The position numbers and the translations under genes are program-made. A stretch of DNA of 6,320 nt, from positions 1-6,320 of the forward strand of contig JAKBKR010000129.1 of assembly GCA_021832495.1 (NCBI GenBank), given 5' to 3'. The notes under the pieces were generated by a model. The model searched no databases and was not told where the DNA came from. It was given only the letters and a program-made list of their open reading frames with translations. The stretch's first letter is position 1; each line of letters starts with the position of its first letter. This stretch comes from a bacterium (lineage in GTDB: Archaea; Thermoplasmatota; Thermoplasmata; Lutacidiplasmatales; UBA184). This document shows positions 1-5,953 of this stretch, one piece after another.

Positions 1-106
1 GCCACCAAGAGGAGTTGAGATACGCATCGATGGAGACGGCCAACCAGAAATAGGCAACCGCACAGAGTCCGAGAAAGAAGCCAATCGGCGGGAACTTTTC
101 CCGCAT
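1..106 (-). CDS. DUF998-like multi-pass membrane protein, N-terminal part only (cut by left window edge)
   Basis: Minus-strand frame encoding 35 residues before the window ends. It starts MREKFPPIG and continues through a hydrophobic helix (about residues 8-25) into YLNSSWW. Over 31 residues about 18 are identical to residues 42-72 of the DUF998-like protein encoded at 5225-5953 (shared FP, AYFW, D-x-Y, NSSWW), without gaps, so this is a paralogue with the same first membrane helix. DUF998 proteins are integral membrane proteins of unknown function. The ATG at 106 has AGGT six bases upstream. The frame stays open upstream to a stop at 238-236. A TTG at 178 preceded by GGAG is an alternative start giving a longer cytoplasmic N-terminus, as the right-hand paralogue has. 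The gene is divergent from the large surface-protein gene at 343. Nucleotide similarity to the paralogue is low, so the duplication is old. Family assignment rests on the paralogue, because the diagnostic later motifs lie outside the window. Confidence 0.72.
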   Translation of the reverse strand, partial: MREKFPPIGFFLGLCAVAYFWLAVSIDAYLNSSWW

Positions 107-284
107 CCAGCGACCTAGGCCGAGTGGTTTGTGCAAAGCGCGATCGGCTGGCAACTCTGGATGTGCAGGATCGACCAAAGGGCTCCGGAAGGTCCTATCG
201 GGTTGAGGATGGCATCCACATAATCCTTTCGAGGTTCAACACCAGTCCGGCGTATAGGTACTAGCCCTTCACGAAATCTTACAC

Positions 285-298
285 CGGGAGAACTCCCG
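285..298. promoter_or_regulatory. Hyphenated palindrome, candidate operator
   Basis: CGGGAG-AA-CTCCCG is a perfect 6-bp inverted repeat with a 2-bp centre, in the divergent spacer. It lies 16 bp upstream of the TATA-like box at 315-320 and about 45-58 bp before the surface-protein start. That position suits a dimeric regulator acting upstream of the basal promoter; it could equally serve the minus-strand gene starting at 106. A two-base loop is too tight for a good RNA hairpin, which favours a DNA-binding site. No regulator is encoded in the window, so its role is inferred from symmetry and position only. Confidence 0.35.
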
Positions 299-314
299 CT
301 TGTGCCCAAAGGAG

Positions 315-320
315 TAAATA
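315..320 (+). promoter_or_regulatory. TATA-like box for the large surface-protein gene
   Basis: TAAATA in a GC-rich surrounding, preceded by the purine-rich CAAAGGAG that could serve as the BRE. Its centre is about 25-26 bp before the ATG at 343, the usual archaeal TATA-to-start-site spacing. Transcription would then begin at or next to the start codon. No Shine-Dalgarno sequence lies between the box and the ATG, consistent with a leaderless transcript. Confidence 0.5.
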
Positions 321-342
321 CACGGGCGCCATACTGTTTCGC

Positions 343-3300
343 ATGCGCGTGGCCCTCCTCGTAGCGCTTGCCGTATTGGCGACCGTGTCTCCGTCGATCC
401 TGCTGATGAGCCCGGTGACCGCACATGGTCCATCGGGGACATTGGTCGGGCCGTTTGACCTGCCTTCTTCCATCCTCGCCGGACTGTATCCAACCTCTGC
501 TTGCAATCACGCCCCAGTCCACCCGTCGAGTGGGTTGCTGAACCTGCCTGCCGCCGGGACGGGTGCAGCGGGGACATGGAAGGTCAGTGACTTCGTCAAC
601 AATACCGGGGTGAACTCCACCATCACCGTCCCCAACGGCCTCAACCTTGGAAACAATCAGTTCTTGGTGCTCGGAGTGGCGGACCCAATTAAATCTGCAC
701 CTTCGACCGGTTCCTCGGTACCTCCAGTCGCAGCCGCGGGGATTGCCATGACCACTAATTCCACTTATGGAGTTTCCAATGTTGCCGTTCCGGCAGCGTT
801 CTTGCCGAACGGCACCCTGATCGTGAATGAGAACATATTCGGGATCAACGGCCCGAGTTGGACCACGTTTAGCCAGGGTAGCACCCACAAGTTCGTTATC
901 ACCCACAAAGCTGGCAACTGGTGGACATTTACCTTCGACGGAAACCCCATCGTGGGTGGCACGCCCAGTGGCGGGATCGCCTGGGAGAACGGAACCTACG
1001 ATCTTGGGGTTGCCGCTGCCGCGGGTACGGTTTGCGAAGAAGGGGCGAGCGTGGGGCCCAGCTTCATGGCAATCAGCTATGGCATGTCCGGAGCGGCGAC
1101 GCCGAACATGCCCACTACGAACGTTCCCTACGCCGTCGGCGTCAAGACCGGGGCGGGAAATTGGTATGCCCCGGCCGCGACGAACGCCATGCCCCAGTTT
1201 AACGCCTCGATGAAGGTGGTCGGTATCCAGGGTCATGTGCAAGTGAATACTCTTGGCACCGACCAATTGACCGTGGGGACATCCGTACCATTCCCGGGTG
1301 CGTTGGCACCCTTGTGGGGTAACTTCAAGGTGATCCTCCTCAACAAGAGCAGCATCACACCTGTTCAGGCTGCACTGGCGTACTCGGGGTCGCAAGTGTT
1401 CAATGCCACGGCGATCAACCAGAACGGGGTCACTATACCGAGCGCCCATTACTCCTGGCAATTCAGCCCGGCGTCGCTGGGTGCGCTGAATGTGACCACC
1501 GGCCCGTCGGTCAAGTTCACGGCGAGCAGTACAACGGGAACGGGGCGGCTCTGGGCGAATGTGACTTACAATTGCTCATCCGTTAGTGACGAAGCGAACA
1601 TCACAGTGACGAAGACCGGTGGTCCTTCGATCCTCTCGTTCAATGCAACACCTCCGAGCATCCTGGTCAACCAATCGACCAAGTTCCAGGTGACGAACGG
1701 AAGTTGGCCGAACCCCATCCATTATGCGTACGTGGGCCTTCCGGCGAACTGCACGACGGTAAACGCCACGTCGTTCAGTTGTAACCCTTCCGCACCTGGA
1801 TCATACAACGTGACGGTATACCTGAATGACTCTCAGGGGCACAGCAGCAGCGCGACGACGATCTTGAATGTCTTTGCCCATTTGACCATCTCCTCCTTCA
1901 CCGTTTCACCCAGCGTACTTGACACCAACACGACGATGAAAGTCAGTGTAACATCTGTCGGTGGGCTGCCGCCTGTGGTCTATAATTATTCGGGTCTCCC
2001 CGGAGGGAGCGGATGCACGAACGGGACCCAGCCATCCAGCTTCTCGTGCAAACCCCTCGTCACCGGAAAATTCACAATCAGCGTGATGGCCATGGACTCG
2101 GCGGGAAACAAGCAGAGCCGGAGCGCGAACGTTACGGTGAATGCCCCGCTTGCACTCACTTCGTTCACGGCATTGCCCGCCACGATCACCGCCGGACAAA
2201 CGGTCTACTTTAACACGACAGTGACACCAGGAACAGGAACTGCTCCCTACACTTTCGTCTATTCCGGACTCCCTCTGGGATGCAGCACCAGTAGCCTTGC
2301 ATCGTTGGCGTGTACCACCAGCCCCTCCGCGACCCCGCAGACTTACCTTGTGAATGTTACGGTCACCGACGCTTCGGGAAAGAACATCACCGGCAGTTCC
2401 TCATTCACCGTCAATGCACCGGCTGCAACCGCACCCCGTGTCACGTCGTTCATCGCCAACCCGAACCCGGTGAATGTCAACCAAGCCACGGTCTTGAGCG
2501 TCACCACTTCTGGTGGGACGGGGCCGTTGACTTACGTCTATACCGGTCTCCCGACGGGTTGCCTTACCCAGAATATTTCGTCCCTCTCCTGCACCCCCAC
2601 AGTTGGGGGCGGGCCCTTCCACGTTCAAGTCACCGTGACCGACACGAAAAAGCTGAGCGGTCTTGGGTCTCTAAATCTGACGGTCAATCAGCCTTCGGGA
2701 GCCCCATCGATCTCCTCGTTCACGGTCACTCCAAGCACCGTGAGCGTAGGAACCCCTGCCGTGATCTCAGTCTCCGTGTCCGGTGGAACCCCTCCGTTGT
2801 CTTACGCCTACACGGGGTTGCCTTCGGGCTGCGCGACGGTGGATAAGGCGAGTTTCACTTGTTCCCCTTCCGTGGCCGGCAACTACACGGTCACGGTGTA
2901 TGTGAACGATAGCGCTTCCCACAGTGCCTCGAGCAACGCGCTCCTTAAAGTTACACCCGCAAGTGGAGGTGCGGGCAGCCCCACGATCAGTTCCTTCGTG
3001 GCAGACCCTCCCTCCATGGCACTCGGAGGAATCACCCAACTCATAGTGACTGCTAACGGTGGAGGTCAGACCCTGAGCTACACCTACACCGGACTCCCAG
3101 CCGGATGCGTTTCCGAAAATGTGGCTACACTCTCTTGCCAACCGACATCTGCCGGGAATTACACTATCCGGGTGTATGTGAACGATAGCAAGGGCTCCTC
3201 GAATGCCATTGCGCAGCTGACGGTGACGTCGGCATCAACGTCTGCGCCCGCGTCAGGCATCGGCAGTTACTTGGTCCCTGTGATCCTGATCGTCGTCGCG

Positions 3301-3417
3301 GTAGCCGTCGTGGGCGTTATTGCCGCTCTCCTGCTCCACCGTAAGAAGATGAAGACTGGTGCCGACTCATCCCCCCCTTCCCCCCCGCCACCTTACCCCG
3401 GTTCGCCACCCCAATAG
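343..3417 (+). CDS. Large secreted surface protein with six Cys-paired PKD/Ig-like repeats and a C-terminal membrane anchor
   Basis: 1024 residues. Residues 1-27 are a signal peptide (MR, hydrophobic core, cleavage likely after VTA). Residues 28 to about 326 form a region I do not recognise, with two Cys (54 and 231) and a Trp/Phe-rich stretch around 190-205 suggestive of a lectin-like beta-sandwich; that is a guess. About 336-424 is an Ig/BIG2-like domain. Residues 428-966 are six tandem PKD/Ig-like repeats, each carrying Y-x-GLP, a Cys, nine or ten residues and a second Cys. A membrane helix spans about 977-998, followed by HRKK and a proline-rich cytoplasmic tail ending PPPPYPGSPPQ. About 30 N-x-S/T sequons suggest heavy N-glycosylation. 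The protein is probably displayed outside the cell for adhesion, as a cell-surface layer component or for binding; no catalytic motif was seen. The start is chosen for the signal peptide and promoter spacing. The gene converges on the kelch gene and is divergent from a DUF998-like gene. Confidence 0.9.
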   Translation: MRVALLVALAVLATVSPSILLMSPVTAHGPSGTLVGPFDLPSSILAGLYPTSACNHAPVHPSSGLLNLPAAGTGAAGTWKVSDFVNNTGVNSTITVPNGLNLGNNQFLVLGVADPIKSAPSTGSSVPPVAAAGIAMTTNSTYGVSNVAVPAAFLPNGTLIVNENIFGINGPSWTTFSQGSTHKFVITHKAGNWWTFTFDGNPIVGGTPSGGIAWENGTYDLGVAAAAGTVCEEGASVGPSFMAISYGMSGAATPNMPTTNVPYAVGVKTGAGNWYAPAATNAMPQFNASMKVVGIQGHVQVNTLGTDQLTVGTSVPFPGALAPLWGNFKVILLNKSSITPVQAALAYSGSQVFNATAINQNGVTIPSAHYSWQFSPASLGALNVTTGPSVKFTASSTTGTGRLWANVTYNCSSVSDEANITVTKTGGPSILSFNATPPSILVNQSTKFQVTNGSWPNPIHYAYVGLPANCTTVNATSFSCNPSAPGSYNVTVYLNDSQGHSSSATTILNVFAHLTISSFTVSPSVLDTNTTMKVSVTSVGGLPPVVYNYSGLPGGSGCTNGTQPSSFSCKPLVTGKFTISVMAMDSAGNKQSRSANVTVNAPLALTSFTALPATITAGQTVYFNTTVTPGTGTAPYTFVYSGLPLGCSTSSLASLACTTSPSATPQTYLVNVTVTDASGKNITGSSSFTVNAPAATAPRVTSFIANPNPVNVNQATVLSVTTSGGTGPLTYVYTGLPTGCLTQNISSLSCTPTVGGGPFHVQVTVTDTKKLSGLGSLNLTVNQPSGAPSISSFTVTPSTVSVGTPAVISVSVSGGTPPLSYAYTGLPSGCATVDKASFTCSPSVAGNYTVTVYVNDSASHSASSNALLKVTPASGGAGSPTISSFVADPPSMALGGITQLIVTANGGGQTLSYTYTGLPAGCVSENVATLSCQPTSAGNYTIRVYVNDSKGSSNAIAQLTVTSASTSAPASGIGSYLVPVILIVVAVAVVGVIAALLLHRKKMKTGADSSPPSPPPPYPGSPPQ
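2895..2913 (+). repeat. 19-nt exact direct repeat, copy 1 (second copy at 3171-3189)
   Basis: Both copies start GGTGTATGTG and encode V-Y-V-N-D-S in the same place within repeats 5 and 6 of the surface protein, 276 bp apart. Exact DNA identity here, with more divergence elsewhere in the two repeats, suggests recent duplication or gene conversion between neighbouring domains. It also makes a possible site for copy-number change by recombination. Confidence 0.8.
3171..3189 (+). repeat. 19-nt exact direct repeat, copy 2 (first copy at 2895-2913)
   Basis: Second copy of the exact repeat, inside domain repeat 6 of the surface protein and in the same reading frame as copy 1. Confidence 0.8.
3371..3386 (+). 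repeat. Paired C7 homopolymer tracts in the proline-tail codons
   Basis: Seven C (3371-3377), TT, then seven C (3380-3386). They encode the PPSPPPP part of the cytoplasmic tail, about ten codons before the stop. A slip here would change only the last residues and the site of termination, so any effect would be on the tail alone. Proline codons (CCN) explain part of the run. Confidence 0.8.
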
Positions 3418-3441
3418 CCGTAGTATCCTATTGCCTCCGGA

Positions 3442-3470
3442 AGGGGCTTGGCGGGGTGCCTGCTGCCCCT
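3442..3470. terminator. Possible bidirectional hairpin between convergent genes
   Basis: AGGGGC (3442-3447) pairs with GCCCCT (3465-3470) around a 17-base loop, in the 51-bp gap between the two convergent stop codons; the right arm overlaps the kelch stop codon by two bases. Position and symmetry would suit both genes. There is no U-rich run on either side, and archaeal termination usually depends on T-rich tracts, so the call is weak. No other terminator candidate was seen in this gap. Confidence 0.25.
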
Positions 3471-5118
3471 ACTGAGAGGCCTTACGTTGGGGACGGCCGC
3501 GAATGACGAGGAGAGTCGCTGATGCAAGGGCGATCACCGTGATGGCCACGGCTAGATCTACTGGGAGAACCTGGTATCGATCACTTGCGTGATCCAAGCT
3601 GGACGCTTGCTGATAGAATAGCGTGAGCGTGCCGTTTCCCACCACGTCAACCGTAGTTTCCGAGGCGGAAGCCGATGCGGGTTCGATCCCACCGGAGACG
3701 TACCAGCCGCCGAAGTAGTAGCCCGGACATGTGGGAGCCAACACGCTGTAGGCCTCGGGAATCACCGAGAGGCTTCCTCCACTTACGACCTGCGTCCCGT
3801 TGAAGTAGACCGCATGGCACGCCGTCGGCTCGATCTCAAACGCCACGGTGAACGGGGTTGGGGGAGTGACCGAGACCGTGGCGTTCGCTGGCGGTGGGCC
3901 GAAGGACCACGTTGCATTGGTTGCCCAGTAAGCCGAGTAGTTTCCGACGATCCCTCCAAAGAACAGGAGGCCCGCCGTTGGGGTAGTTGAAATTGCGGAT
4001 GCCCCGATGATGTGTTGGGAAGGGGTCGGAGACGCAAAGTAGATCGTCCAATGGCCATCGGAATAGAGCCAGGTATCACCGTAGAGAGCTCCCGTGGAGG
4101 TGTTCCAACCCCCGAAAAGGACAAGGAATCCCTGGGCAGGGTCATATCCCATCGACGCCAATATCCGACCATCCGGAGGGGTTCCGGAAGTCGAGGAGAC
4201 GTTCTTCCATGCCCCGTGAGAGAACGTCCAGGTCACCGATAGGTCTTGCCCGAACTCGAACCCCGGTTCTGGCGTAGCCCCACCGAAGACCACCACTTCC
4301 GAGGTGGGAGGATCGTACGACATGACCGGTGCGAGAAGCGGGGGGGGCGACACCGAAAGACTGGAAGTGATGTTATTCCACACTCCCCCGGAGTATGTCC
4401 AAGTATCGCTATGAATGTCGGTTTGGCTGCTCATGCCACCGAACATGAGGAGGTATCCGTCCGCTGTGTCGTACACCATGCCGCCGAGACCCCTGGCCGA
4501 TGGGTAAACCGTGGGATGCAACTCCTTCCAGTGCCCCGATTGGAACTCCCATGTGTCGTGATAATAAAGCGAGCCATTCAGGGTCAGATATGGTCCACCA
4601 CCGAAGAGAAGGATGTAGCCATCTTTGTAGTCGTAGGCCATGTACTCCCCAAGGCGCGGAGAGGGACCGGATATGTTGAGACGTTTCCAGGCGCCATTCT
4701 CAAAGAGCCAGGTATCGTTGAACGTGGTGCCGGCCGCAGTGGTAAGACCTTTGATCCCTCCGAAGAGCACGACATATCCGGTCGCGGGATCGTAGGTCAT
4801 TCCCGCTCCGCCACGGGCTGGGGGGGGGCACGCGTCGAAGGAACAGAGCTTTCCCCATCCGATACTTCCACCCGACCCTCGTGCATTCGGAGCGACACTG
4901 GCACAACCGGCGCTCAGTGTGCCGATGGATGCGCAGGTGAGAGCATTGCCATTGGCTGGCCCCGTGCCGGCCGCGAGCGTCGACTCAGCGCGTGCCAAGA
5001 CACTTTCGACAGCCGAAGCCTTAGGCGATGTCGGATTCGAGTTCCCATACACCATGGGAACGAAGCCTCCCAGCACCATCCCCAATACGATGGCCAGAAC
5101 GACGGATCTACGTACCAT
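3469..5118 (-). CDS. Secreted six-bladed kelch-propeller protein with InlB-like beta domain and C-terminal membrane anchor
   Basis: 549 residues from the ATG at 5118. Residues 1-25 are a signal peptide (MVRRS, hydrophobic core, end near VYG). Four Cys (62, 72, 92, 97) sit in a linker before the propeller. Six kelch repeats occupy about 102-147, 151-200, 205-250, 258-307, 314-360 and 364-408. Each has a small-residue/MxYD strand, a hydrophobic strand ending FGG, and (D)TW-x-(F/Y) followed in blades 1-5 by G-x-W. Residues 411-504 are a beta-rich domain with two Cys (434, 464), YYFGGWYVSGG and a GNGTLTLFY end, resembling divergent InlB B-repeats. A membrane helix spans about 519-539 and the tail is RGRPQRKASQ. 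About ten N-glycosylation sequons are present. Kelch propellers bind proteins or glycans; the ligand here is unknown. The frame extends to an ATG at 5160, but that adds 14 residues ahead of the signal peptide and would place the TATA-like element inside the gene, so 5118 is preferred. Confidence 0.9.
   Translation of the reverse strand: MVRRSVVLAIVLGMVLGGFVPMVYGNSNPTSPKASAVESVLARAESTLAAGTGPANGNALTCASIGTLSAGCASVAPNARGSGGSIGWGKLCSFDACPPPARGGAGMTYDPATGYVVLFGGIKGLTTAAGTTFNDTWLFENGAWKRLNISGPSPRLGEYMAYDYKDGYILLFGGGPYLTLNGSLYYHDTWEFQSGHWKELHPTVYPSARGLGGMVYDTADGYLLMFGGMSSQTDIHSDTWTYSGGVWNNITSSLSVSPPPLLAPVMSYDPPTSEVVVFGGATPEPGFEFGQDLSVTWTFSHGAWKNVSSTSGTPPDGRILASMGYDPAQGFLVLFGGWNTSTGALYGDTWLYSDGHWTIYFASPTPSQHIIGASAISTTPTAGLLFFGGIVGNYSAYWATNATWSFGPPPANATVSVTPPTPFTVAFEIEPTACHAVYFNGTQVVSGGSLSVIPEAYSVLAPTCPGYYFGGWYVSGGIEPASASASETTVDVVGNGTLTLFYQQASSLDHASDRYQVLPVDLAVAITVIALASATLLVIRGRPQRKASQ
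4340..4347 (-). repeat. 8-base homopolymer (C8 on the coding strand) in the kelch gene
   Basis: Eight G on the plus strand, encoding the SPPPLL region at the start of propeller blade 4 (about residues 258-260). Gain or loss of one base would shift the frame and remove blades 4-6, the beta domain and the anchor. Confidence 0.8.
4820..4828 (-). repeat. 9-base homopolymer (C9 on the coding strand) in the kelch gene
   Basis: Nine G on the plus strand, encoding the end of Cys97 and Pro98-Pro100 (DACPPPARGG), just before the first kelch blade. It is the longest single-base run I saw in the window. A one-base slip would truncate the protein before the propeller. It is also a likely sequencing or assembly error site, although the frame reads correctly as given. 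Confidence 0.85.
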
Positions 5119-5143
5119 CCTTGACGGTCGGCAATCGCTCCGG

Positions 5144-5153
5144 AAGATATAAG
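5144..5153. promoter_or_regulatory. Near-palindromic TATA element in the kelch/DUF998 divergent spacer
   Basis: AAGATATAAG on the plus strand reads CTTATATCTT on the minus strand, a plausible archaeal TATA box in both directions. For the minus strand the centre is about 30 bp before the kelch ATG at 5118, predicting a leader of roughly 0-5 nt. The upstream CCAAC in that direction could be a BRE. For the plus strand, transcription would start near 5174-5177, giving a leader of about 50 nt to the GTG at 5225. The minus-strand fit is the better one. Confidence 0.5.
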
Positions 5154-5224
5154 TTGGCACACCTCATGCTCCGCTCAATCCCAGGACCTCAGGTGGGAAG
5201 GAGCAATGGGAACTGTTAAGTCTC

Positions 5225-5953
5225 GTGGTCGCTGAGTTGCCACGACCTGGAAGGGATGGGTTGGTGAAAGCGACAGGCGAGTCTGACGAGTCCTTCGACG
5301 GGCTGGCCGCACCTTCCGGTGCACTTTGGGCAAGGGTGTCGAGAGCCTTCCCAGAGATTGCCTTTTGGGTGGGAGCCTTCGCCGCCGCCTATTTCTGGGT
5401 AACGGTCGCGTATGATGGGTACATCAACAGTAGCTGGTGGAACTTCCTAGGGAGCTCTTTCAGTGCCCTTGGAGACCCGAGCTCCAACTCCTCAGGGGCT
5501 GCCGCCGGTCTGTACTGGTTTTACAACGATGTTGTAATCTTTCCGACAGCCGTGATGATCATGGTCTTCGCCGCTGGCATGGCGAAGGCGTCAAGGAATT
5601 GGATTCAATCAATCGGGAGCGCGTTCTTCATTGTCGCCGGGATATTCCTCCTGTTGGTGGGGGTCTTCCATGCTGGACCCTCCACCCCAGCTGGCTACCA
5701 TGATTTTGTCTCGGGGTGGTTTTTCGCTCAGGCCCTGCTCTCCCTTTGGCTCTGGGGGTTCGGTATCCTCCTGGAACGTAGATGGATTCTCGGAGGAGAG
5801 ATGCTGGCCATCGGATTGCTCGCCCCGCTCATCGCCGCATCCGTCAAGTGGCCCTCGGTAGCGTCGACGGAGGCGTTCGGAATCGCAGCGATCGACCTCT
5901 GGCTCATCCTGATGTACTTCGCAAAGAGACCCGTTCCCAAGCAAAGAACATGA
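5225..5953 (+). CDS. DUF998-like six-helix membrane protein
   Basis: 242 residues from a GTG start. A polar N-terminus of about 43 residues is followed by six predicted membrane helices near 44-64, 95-117, 128-148, 163-183, 191-208 and 216-233, with a basic C-terminal end. DUF998-type landmarks are SFSALGD (78-84) after helix 1, a Y-N-D segment leading helix 2, GVFH (146-149) at the end of helix 3, and a second His at 159 (H-x9-H). The family is membrane-embedded and of unknown function, and the length is normal for it. The start is uncertain. The GTG at 5225 has no close ribosome site, whereas the in-frame TTG 5261 and GTG 5264 follow GGAAGGGATGGG and would remove only 12-13 polar residues. 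It is divergent from the kelch gene and overlaps the next DUF998-like gene by 4 bp (ATGA), so the two are probably one operon with coupled translation. Confidence 0.82.
   Translation: MVAELPRPGRDGLVKATGESDESFDGLAAPSGALWARVSRAFPEIAFWVGAFAAAYFWVTVAYDGYINSSWWNFLGSSFSALGDPSSNSSGAAAGLYWFYNDVVIFPTAVMIMVFAAGMAKASRNWIQSIGSAFFIVAGIFLLLVGVFHAGPSTPAGYHDFVSGWFFAQALLSLWLWGFGILLERRWILGGEMLAIGLLAPLIAASVKWPSVASTEAFGIAAIDLWLILMYFAKRPVPKQRT

Larger units (their letters stand above)
1624..3240 (+). repeat. Six tandem PKD/Ig-like domain repeats (85-96 residues each)
   Basis: Repeat starts at the DNA level are about 1624, 1879, 2146, 2434, 2701 and 2977 (residues 428, 513, 602, 698, 787, 879). Each opens with a strand of the form I-x-S-F-x-x-x-P, then a G-G/PL-x-Y segment and Y-x-GLP-x-x-C. 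Next come a second Cys, usually followed by x-P, a Y/F-x-V-x-V-x-V strand with N-D or T-D, and a closing N-L/F-x-V strand. Cys spacing is C-x9-C in repeats 1, 3, 4, 5 and 6 and C-x10-C in repeat 2. The fold is inferred from the strand pattern and its similarity to PKD and related Ig-like domains. The paired Cys probably form a disulfide within each domain. Repeats 5 and 6 are the most alike. Confidence 0.85.

Noticed and set aside
252..259. GTATAGGT as an alternative TATA box for the surface-protein gene
   Set aside because: It would imply a leader of about 60 nt with no ribosome binding site before the ATG; the box at 315-320 fits the archaeal spacing better.
115..1461. 448-codon open frame on the minus strand
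   Set aside because: It is antisense to the well-supported surface-protein gene, rich in Arg/Gly/His with no membrane or domain pattern, and typical of a shadow frame in GC-rich DNA.
2310..2846. 178-codon plus-strand frame within the surface-protein gene
   Set aside because: It is an alternate frame of the Ig-like repeats; its His/Arg-rich product is an out-of-frame reading of the repeat codons.
1624..3240. CRISPR-like or satellite repeat
   Set aside because: The periodicity of about 265-290 bp is at the protein-domain level, the DNA copies are diverged, and the frame is open throughout.
3442..3470. Hairpin as a strong intrinsic terminator
   Set aside because: The stem is only 6 bp with a long loop and there is no T-run after it in either direction, so it is listed only as a weak candidate.
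3679..3690. GGGTTCGATCCC, resembling a tRNA T-arm
   Set aside because: It lies inside the kelch coding region (Gly-Ile-Glu-Pro part of the beta domain), and no D-arm, anticodon arm or acceptor stem is found around it.
4246..5124. 292-codon open frame on the plus strand
   Set aside because: It is antisense to the kelch gene, whose repeats, signal peptide and anchor are clear; its translation is Arg/Gly-rich without recognisable structure.
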